From assembly GCA_021399445.1 (NCBI GenBank), contig JAJTUQ010000002.1, forward strand, positions 2,852,001-2,916,000: DNA of 64,000 nucleotides, given 5' to 3'. Source of the stretch: Xylogone sp. PMI_703. Lineage: Eukaryota > Ascomycota > Leotiomycetes. The notes under the pieces were generated by a model. It made no database searches, was not told where the DNA came from, and saw only the letters and a program-made list of their open reading frames with translations. Position numbers and translations under genes: made by a program. This document shows positions 60,601 through 64,000 of this stretch, piece after piece. Numbering within the stretch: the first letter of the stretch is position 1; each line of letters starts with the position of its first letter.

Positions 60601-62629
60601 CAGGTCGATCTGTAGCACTCTGTCCCGGTAAAAGATTCTGCTGAATTTCCGGCCAATTAAGATTTGCGGTCATAGTAATAAAGTAAGTAAGTTTCCCAAA
60701 GTGTCGTACCAAAACCATCACATCCTGAAACAGTTACTGTATAGCACGATCGCTTCTTGCAAACGAAGAAGGGAGTATAATACGACGACCTATATCTGCG
60801 GCATCCGTATCACCAGCATGTAAAGCATCATATACACACTAGTACAGATCGGCCCGTATTCGCGACTGGTTAAAACGATTCCATTCAAGCCTTGAGGTTT
60901 CTACGGTCACATACACATCAACTACGTACTGCTGAAAAAGCCTAGCTCCGTAAAAGATAGAAGAAAACTGATTTTTGCGAGAGTATAAGTAGTATTGTAA
61001 CCACTTTTGAAGCATTAAACGGCGACCTTCACGCTGACCGTGCAACTCCATATTGTAGCCCCAGCCGTAATCATCGCGTAGAAATAAAAGCACATAGTAT
61101 AGTAACATGTAAGCTGGATGGCTTACAGGAATCGTTTTTAAACTCAAGTCTCCAGATTCAGTGCGGTCAGCAAGGACGATATCTCTTGATCTGTACTGAC
61201 TCGTCTCATCCGGAATAATAGCAGCAATTTCATTGTCAGTAGGAAGATTGATACGGCCTGGGTGATAATCCCCTTCAGCAATCAACTCTATCCGAGGGTT
61301 CAATATTAAATGGGACGTATTTGGTTGAAAGTTCATACGCTCCGTAACTGTCATATAGAGGTGAATAAATGGGTTACAGTCCGTAAGCATAGTATGAAGC
61401 TCACGAAACAACGTTTAATCTAGTCCTTGCCGATGTCGAATATTCGTTGCATAATCAGCGTCATAAAAAAACAATTGAGCAAACGCAAGAACGGTCTGAG
61501 AACCTGGTTGTAAAGGCCCTTGTAGATAATACAAACTGCCATGAATAGTAAAACAGGTTATACCAGGCCCCATAGTGTCTGTTCGGTCGTCTTCGGTGTA
61601 TTTGAGGGACGTAAATACGAGAGCTGAGTTGTATCCCCGTATATTTCTACGGAAATCCGTTGCTCTTGGATCGTCTCCTCTTAGAAGGTTCGTAAGGAGG
61701 TCTGGCGGTTGTTGGAATAGTGGTAACGTCATATCTCCATCTTTGCAGCAACGCATAGAACTTTCCTCCGGCCACTATAGTACTAAACAGTTCGTACAGG
61801 TCTGATTCAATGCACCCATATAGTGAGATACAGACGATATAAATGCAGATATAAACCCCGCTGGTTTACGTACCCGCGGACTACCATCTCCATCTCCACC
61901 TCTACCTCTACCGTCAGTGTGTGATTGTTCATGTGGCTCTGGTTGCTCAGGAATAGTAACAGGAGGTAAGGGGACTGATGATGGCCGTAAAAGCTCGGCC
62001 GGAGGTTCTACAGCCGTAAGCTCGGCGACAGGAGGCTCCACACGCGAAGGTTCAGCAATGGGAGGAGGTGGAGGCACATCAGGAATCGGTAACAACTCAA
62101 TTCGGCGTCGTTTGCGCTTCCTAGGTAATGGGTTATGAGATTGCCTGGTTTGACGTGGAACGTTAACGTCAAGCTTTCCGAGTACGGTTCGCTCTCGTCT
62201 GTAGTTCTATATAAATCGATATGTTAACATTTCTATAACTACAACAGTAAGCCATACAAACCTTGCAGGTAGAGCATGTATTATAAAAACCAGCTCCATT
62301 TGGGCGTCGTTTGAAGAACTCCGAAGGACGGAATCGTTTACAGACCGTACAGAAAGCTGTCGGAGACGCTGAAAGATTAGGAGCCATTGTAAAACGTTAT
62401 ACAAACAACACTTACAGACTACAGGCAGGCACAGGAGAGCTCTATTCTATTGTAATCAGGGGAAGAAGTACGGTCTACAGCTGACGGTCTCTAGCCGATA
62501 ATGTAAAATGAAAAGAAGAAGTGCGATAAGGCCGATGTACAGGAGAAATACGAACGCACGGAAAGCCAATTGTACAAATACGGAGGCACAGCATATCAAT
62601 GGTATTGTATTTGTGTTTACGGACCGTAA
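57041..62629. repeat. Dispersed near-palindromic 13-mer, consensus TTACRGNCYGTAA
   Basis: Copies seen at 57041 (TTACAGACCGTAT), 57402 (TTACAGTCTGTAA), 59237 (ATACAGACCGTAA), 61374 (TTACAGTCCGTAA), 62338 (TTACAGACCGTAC) and 62617 (TTACGGACCGTAA), plus a reverse-orientation variant near 62469. They lie in the companion gene's introns, inside Helitron coding sequence and upstream of it. The coordinates given span the outermost copies, not a continuous repeat. Confidence 0.6.
57689..62387 (-). pseudogene. Helitron Rep/Pif1-type helicase (transposase), inactivated by nine in-frame nonsense codons
   Basis: Exon 1 (62387-62262) encodes a Cys cluster (FCTVCKRFRPSEFF, NTCSTC). A 55-nt intron leads to 62206, and from there one frame runs to TAA at 57689, about 1,547 codons in total. 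In order there are a Pro-rich linker, a Helitron-like N-domain (RRNIRGYNSALVFTSL), and a Rep domain with YQKRGLPHIYFLL and KYIHKYVYKG. The helicase follows with GPGGTGKTFLYKTL, ADLIIWDEVLM, GGDFAQ, FAMTVNKSQGQSFD and, past a stop, FTHGQFYVVVSRV. Nonsense codons lie at 61775, 61415, 60839, 60734, 59951, 59717, 59516, 59207 and 57833 (lowest base of each). No frameshift is needed. The second His of the Rep HxH motif is Tyr (TAT at 60470-60472). Helitrons transpose by rolling-circle replication; this copy cannot make the full protein. Confidence 0.92.
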
Positions 62630-63617
62630 TATGACGTTGTGGCGAGTTTCATCAGCATGTTGATCAACATTTACCCCTTTCCTGTAGAATCGGAAGTGGT
62701 TACGATATGCAAGCTGTCAACCAATAAGATTACAGAAAGTGAGCCAATAGAATCGCTGGAATGGCCATTTCTCGACCAATAGAAACATCCCTATATTCTG
62801 CAAATTACATAAGCGACCCGCAATGTTTTCAATACTATATAGATCAGCTTCGTCATGTGTCAGGCACTTTCTGTCCGAACGTCAAAAACACTGCAACATG
62901 AAGCTAGATTAGTGCGCGGGACGACCCGACGTCAAATCCGGTTCCTAAGGGGGAAATTTCCTTTGAGATGATGTACGCTCGTGGGTCACGTATATTGCAA
63001 TATAACGAAGGACTGAGGATTTACTGTCATGAGAATGGATCGCCGATCTCACGGAGAAAAAAGAGGACTGTTGTGGTGAAAAATAACGGGAGCTGTCCTC
63101 TAAGATCTGGAGTTAGGCATGGTCCAGCTTGTTATTTTTCCACCCCCTCAGTGTGATCGTCTCTTTGAAAATATCAAGCTATCTAACTGGTTGCTATTAT
63201 ATTATTTTCAACGCCTCAAGGGACATCTGAATTCTTTCTTCATAGCATAACAAGGCTATGCTTCGGATCTACCAATACCCATCAAGAATTGCTGAGATGG
63301 CAATTCCCTGGCATGATTGGTCGAGGTAACGCCGGGACTCTCAGCGGGCGTCTAACTTTAGCAACCAGGGTGTCCCGCCTCATGATACACAGTTCCACCT
63401 GCATCTCGTCTCGTCTCTCAATGTTTCTCTATCATTATTGTAATTGATTATCACTCAATTGCTGAATGCTCCTGCTTTGAGAAGGAGGAGGCAGTGGTAC
63501 GCCAATCGCTGCAAGGCTACGAGGCTGTAACCCCTCCATTCAAATCCACCCCATTCTTTAGGGTGGGAAAAGGGTGCCGCCACGAGGGAACTGTGTATCT
63601 GCACGAGACTAAAGACT
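62388..63617. other. Upstream of the Helitron gene and of the last gene
   Basis: 62400-62900 probably includes the 5' end of the Helitron. Three CCAAT-type words on the plus strand near 62718, 62744 and 62776 are spaced about 26-32 bp. No coding frame can be supported from 62.4 to 63.6 kb. 63370-63617 is the likely promoter of the gene starting at 63618. Confidence 0.45.
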
Positions 63618-64000
63618 ATGGCCGAATTCCAAAATGCAGTTAATTCCCTTCTAGACACATTCACGCATGGTTTATCTATAATCAGGAATCGACGGAAGCG
63701 CAAGGCTCCCGCCAATGCCGCGGAGACAACTCTGAGTAAATCATTGAAACAGAGTAAATCGGATGTGAGAGATCGATACAAGAAGGATCTGGCGCGCCAT
63801 GGAAAGGTATTTGCTACTGGTGATGGTAACTGATACTTTTCTTTCAAAAATCTTCTCCTTCTAAACGGACTTCACTGTCACTTACAGTGAAATTGCGTCT
63901 AGATATGGCAATTGAATAACAGGTTGAACGTAACTACTAAAACAAGTCACAGCTCAAGCATATCTCTCCTTGAATTCAATTCTCGCCCGTCTGAATGCAG
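63618..64000 (+). CDS. Conserved fungal protein of unknown function, 5' part only (runs off the window)
   Basis: Exon 1 (63618-63825) encodes MAEFQNAVNSLLDTFTHGLS, then a basic stretch (RNRRKRK) and LSKSLKQSKSDVRDRYKKDL followed by ATGD. A 127-nt intron (GTAACT donor, CACAG acceptor) leads to exon 2 at 63953, which continues AQAYLSLNSILARLNA to the window edge. The phase fits, and the resulting GDAxAxxSLxxILxRLN pattern is one I associate with a widespread Pezizomycotina family of no known function. The rest of the gene is not visible, so length and any C-terminal domain cannot be judged. Confidence 0.75.

Larger units (their letters stand above)
55440..62650 (-). mobile_element. Degenerate Helitron with companion gene and hairpin array; ends provisional
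   Basis: The core evidence is the Rep/helicase pseudogene (57689-62387, minus). The convergent small gene (56704-57653) and the hairpin array (about 55505-56530) are assigned to the same element. The reasons are tight packing and a shared CCGTA-rich vocabulary not obvious in the flanks. If the element follows the minus strand, its 3' end should lie near 55.4 kb, where a GC-rich hairpin at 55453-55469 is found. Its 5' end should lie above 62.4 kb. Helitrons have TC...CTRR ends and insert between A and T without target duplication. I could not fix either terminus. Confidence 0.55.

Noticed and set aside
57689..62387. Idea that TAA/TAG are read as Gln in this genome
   Set aside because: Other genes here end normally at TAA or TAG (uL22, coatomer delta, APC4), and two of the Helitron interruptions are TGA. 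Point-mutation decay is simpler.

Overview
This is a window of nuclear DNA from a filamentous ascomycete (Pezizomycotina). The spliceosomal introns are mostly about 50 nt with GTAAGT/GTATGT-type donors and CTRAC-like branch points. The gene set is fungal: LAMMER kinase, long tRNase Z, Fsf1-type sideroflexin, SUR2-type hydroxylase, F-box and BTB families. Leotiomycetes fits the flavour of the lineage-specific proteins, but that is an inference. All exon joins below were worked out by hand from splice signals, phase and protein-family continuity.

Layout. 1-4 kb: an F-box-like gene between two diverged direct repeats. 4.3-5.8 kb: an AMPK-beta-like glycogen-binding protein whose domain lies on an upstream exon. 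9.5-17.4 kb: sphinganine C4-hydroxylase, TCTP, a BTB/POZ protein, an Aim3-like proline-rich protein, an intron-containing tRNA-Arg(TCG) and a sideroflexin. 19-25.9 kb: LAMMER kinase, tRNase Z and an unrecognised conserved protein. 26.9-31.1 kb: a DUF2235 hydrolase-like protein and an aminoglycoside-phosphotransferase-like gene with a one-base frameshift. 31.7-40 kb: APC4, coatomer delta and a very acidic protein. 41.5-51.2 kb: NIPA-type magnesium transporter, a divergent ribosomal protein pair (uS3 and uL22), an F-box protein and a Cys-rich coiled-coil protein. 51.2-55.4 kb: a gene-poor stretch rich in GTAC words.

The unusual part is about 55.4-62.7 kb. A degenerate Helitron (Rep plus Pif1-type helicase, minus strand) reads through in a single frame for about 1,547 codons apart from nine nonsense codons. 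Seven are TAA/TAG and two are TGA, all reachable by C-to-T change, and the second His of the Rep HxH motif is Tyr. A convergent, intron-containing Pro/Gly/Asn-rich gene ends 35 bp from the Helitron stop. Beyond it lies a 1-kb array of short repeats that form three hairpin classes, one of which shows paired changes in both stem arms. A near-palindromic 13-mer recurs through the same interval. The window ends inside the second exon of a conserved fungal gene.

The resident genes are mostly unrelated housekeeping functions: translation, COPI trafficking, APC/C, tRNA 3' processing, sphingolipid synthesis and Mg transport. No operon-like logic is expected or seen. The coordinated elements are the divergent ribosomal protein promoter and the Helitron with its associated parts.
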